Shown piece by piece: positions 5,303 to 6,686 of a stretch of DNA of 6,686 nucleotides (the first letter of the stretch is position 1; the number at the start of each line of letters is the position of its first letter). The position numbers were made by a program, and so were the translations under genes. The DNA is from Puia dinghuensis (GTDB lineage: Bacteria; Bacteroidota; Bacteroidia; Chitinophagales; Chitinophagaceae). The stretch lies in assembly GCA_026224995.1 (NCBI GenBank), contig JAMFRX010000385.1:1-6686 (forward strand), read 5' to 3'. The notes under the pieces were generated by a model, which saw only the letters and a list, made by a program, of their open reading frames with translations, was not told where the DNA came from and ran no database searches.

Positions 5303-6686
5303 TTATCTCACTTTCCTGGTCTTACCCCTGCTATTGGTAATCTCTATGGAAGAAATGGTGCTATCGACCGCGATAAACCTGCCGGACTGAGACAAAAAGG
5401 AGTTCCCATACCCCGTTTCGCGCTTTTGCCGTTTTCCGTCTTTATACACGATCATTGCATAGACATCGTCCGAATTCAAGGACAGGAAATTACAGCCTTT
5501 ATTTAATTGAAAGACTTTCAAAAGGCCTTTATTCTGGCTGGCCGCTATCAAATACTTTCCGTCACTGCTCCGAAGCTTAACCAGCGCCTTACCATTTTCA
5601 GGAATAAAAATACCGCTCTGTAAACTATTAAGCGGTGAAAACTTCCCTTTCCCGTCCCCTTTGAGGATCAACCCGTTCAATGCATCATACCGCCCGAACG
5701 AAGGCACGGTCCCATAGTCATTTGTGCTCATACAGATATCGAGATTGCCGTCGCCATCAAAATCTTCCGCTATCATTCCATTGATCGCGGAATACTGGGC
5801 CATATCGGGTAAAGATTCCATCGTAAAAGTTCCATTGCCATTATTTCTTATAAAGGAGCTCTTAAAATTATTCGCCGAGTATTTAACGGAATTCTCCAAT
5901 TCCTGCGGCGTAAATAGCTGGTCGAAAGTCGTCCCGGCATATTGTTTATACGATAGAAATCTCTTTTTCAGAAAAGGCAGTTGGGCAATGAGGTCATCCC
6001 GCGAATCGGTCGCAAACTCCTTCGGTTCGCCGCCTTGCTTATCCTTTATATAGGAAGTGACCATGCATTGTACGATCCCCTGCTTATAGAAATCCTTTGC
6101 ATAGATGGATACAGGGTATTTATCGCTTGCCTTATAGAAAGAGTTTTGTCCGAGATTGCATACGATATAATCTATATCCCCATCATTGTCGAAATCGCCG
6201 GCGATGATACTGTTCCACCAGCCAATTTGATTGCCGATCCCCGAAGAGGAAGTAACATCTATGAAGCGCCCGTGATCGTTCCTGAGGAATTTTATCGGCA
6301 TCCATTCTCCTGCCAGCACCAGATCCTCCCAGCCGTCGTTGTCAAAGTCGGTCCAGATGGCATCGCTCACCATCCCAATATCCAACAATGGTTTCGCTAC
6401 CGTTGCCGTTAAGTCGGTAAATTTCACTTTCCCGTTCTTCGAATCATTTCTATAGATGGCGCTCGAGACCGGCATCGGATAGTTCCAGGGAGACACGCGC
6501 CCACCGACGAACAGGTCCAGATCGCCATCATGGTCATAATCGATCGCCCGAACGCAGGATTTGCTGGTCAGGTTCCGTGGCAGCGCAGTAGTATCGAGCG
6601 TGAAATTCCCTTTGCCGTCATTGATGTATAGTCTATCCTCGTAGGCCCGGCCATTCGGAGCCTTTTCATAACCCCCGCTTGCTATA
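5303..6686 (-). CDS. FG-GAP/VCBS repeat exported protein with degenerate ASPIC/UnbV-like C-terminus (5' partial)
   Basis: The frame is open from the window edge to the TAA at 5305-5303, giving 460 visible residues (numbered from the edge). A GTG at 6496 could be mistaken for a start, but the codons before it encode clear family sequence, including RLYINDGKGNFT and a first calcium loop. Four D-x-D-x-D-G-x-x-D loops are visible: residues 49-57, 113-121, 164-172 and 308-316. They mark blades of a seven-bladed FG-GAP propeller. A fifth position (198-207, DFYKQGIVQC) has lost the calcium ligands. Between repeats lie IGWWNSI, SRDDL and GRYDALNGLILKGDGKG, typical of large Bacteroidota VCBS proteins. 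The C-terminus (TGYGNSFLSQSGRF, then VDSTISSIEITNSRGK) looks like a shortened ASPIC/UnbV domain. Relatives are often secreted or surface proteins encoded near SusC/SusD pairs; none is visible here. The biochemical function is unknown, and binding of glycan or protein is the general expectation. Confidence 0.9.
   Translation of the reverse strand, partial: IASGGYEKAPNGRAYEDRLYINDGKGNFTLDTTALPRNLTSKSCVRAIDYDHDGDLDLFVGGRVSPWNYPMPVSSAIYRNDSKNGKVKFTDLTATVAKPLLDIGMVSDAIWTDFDNDGWEDLVLAGEWMPIKFLRNDHGRFIDVTSSSGIGNQIGWWNSIIAGDFDNDGDIDYIVCNLGQNSFYKASDKYPVSIYAKDFYKQGIVQCMVTSYIKDKQGGEPKEFATDSRDDLIAQLPFLKKRFLSYKQYAGTTFDQLFTPQELENSVKYSANNFKSSFIRNNGNGTFTMESLPDMAQYSAINGMIAEDFDGDGNLDICMSTNDYGTVPSFGRYDALNGLILKGDGKGKFSPLNSLQSGIFIPENGKALVKLRSSDGKYLIAASQNKGLLKVFQLNKGCNFLSLNSDDVYAMIVYKDGKRQKRETGYGNSFLSQSGRFIAVDSTISSIEITNSRGKTRKVR

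Noticed and set aside
5981..6412. A 143-codon open frame on the plus strand, opposite the VCBS gene
   Set aside because: It is antisense to conserved FG-GAP sequence; the aspartate-rich loops (GAT/GAC) read as ATC/GTC on the other strand and naturally keep it open.
1..6686. Search for a defence island, CRISPR array, insertion sequence, tRNA/rRNA, riboswitch or biosynthetic cluster
   Set aside because: No repeats, terminal inverted repeats, transposase motifs or RNA-gene structures were seen. All genes fall into ordinary metabolic, regulatory or envelope families.

Overview
The window looks like chromosomal DNA from a Bacteroidota member, most likely Chitinophagaceae-like. The reasons are a FG-GAP/VCBS repeat protein of the type common in that phylum, a small PorT-like outer-membrane barrel, Sec signals ending in a residue before Gln, and start codons without Shine-Dalgarno sequences. 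The genus cannot be fixed from this sequence. There are six substantial genes plus a 12-codon stub at the left edge. Every stretch longer than about 120 bases is coding, and I see no RNA gene, mobile element or CRISPR array.

Left part (1-1955, minus strand): a DeoR/GlpR-type regulator is followed by a secreted GH18-fold glycosidase (di-N-acetylchitobiase/YaaH-like). The glycosidase stop codon directly abuts the ATG of another gene that leaves the window. The few residues of that gene recall Bacteroidota anhydro-N-acetylmuramic acid kinases, which would make this an amino-sugar or cell-wall sugar neighbourhood, but that is only an inference. A weak terminator-like element lies between the regulator and the glycosidase.

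Middle (2020-3315, plus strand): an MHS-type major facilitator diverges from the regulator across a 64-base AT-rich gap. The gap carries two short repeated words in mirrored order, a plausible operator region. Divergent regulator and transporter genes suggest the regulator controls the transporter. The 3' end of the transporter overlaps the 3' end of the convergent S41 peptidase gene by 58 bases.

Right part (3258-6686, minus strand): in transcription order, a FG-GAP/VCBS repeat protein (5' end outside the window), an outer-membrane beta-barrel protein and a lipoprotein S41 peptidase. The barrel and peptidase genes are 6 bases apart and are probably co-transcribed. The VCBS gene is 80 bases upstream and may or may not belong to the same unit. 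All three products are predicted to be exported.

I found no convincing new multi-gene system. The points most worth a second look are the convergent coding overlap, the tricorn-like rather than CtpA-like active site of the S41 peptidase, the altered GH18 catalytic motif, the mirrored repeats between regulator and transporter, and the VCBS reading frame that stays open to the window edge.
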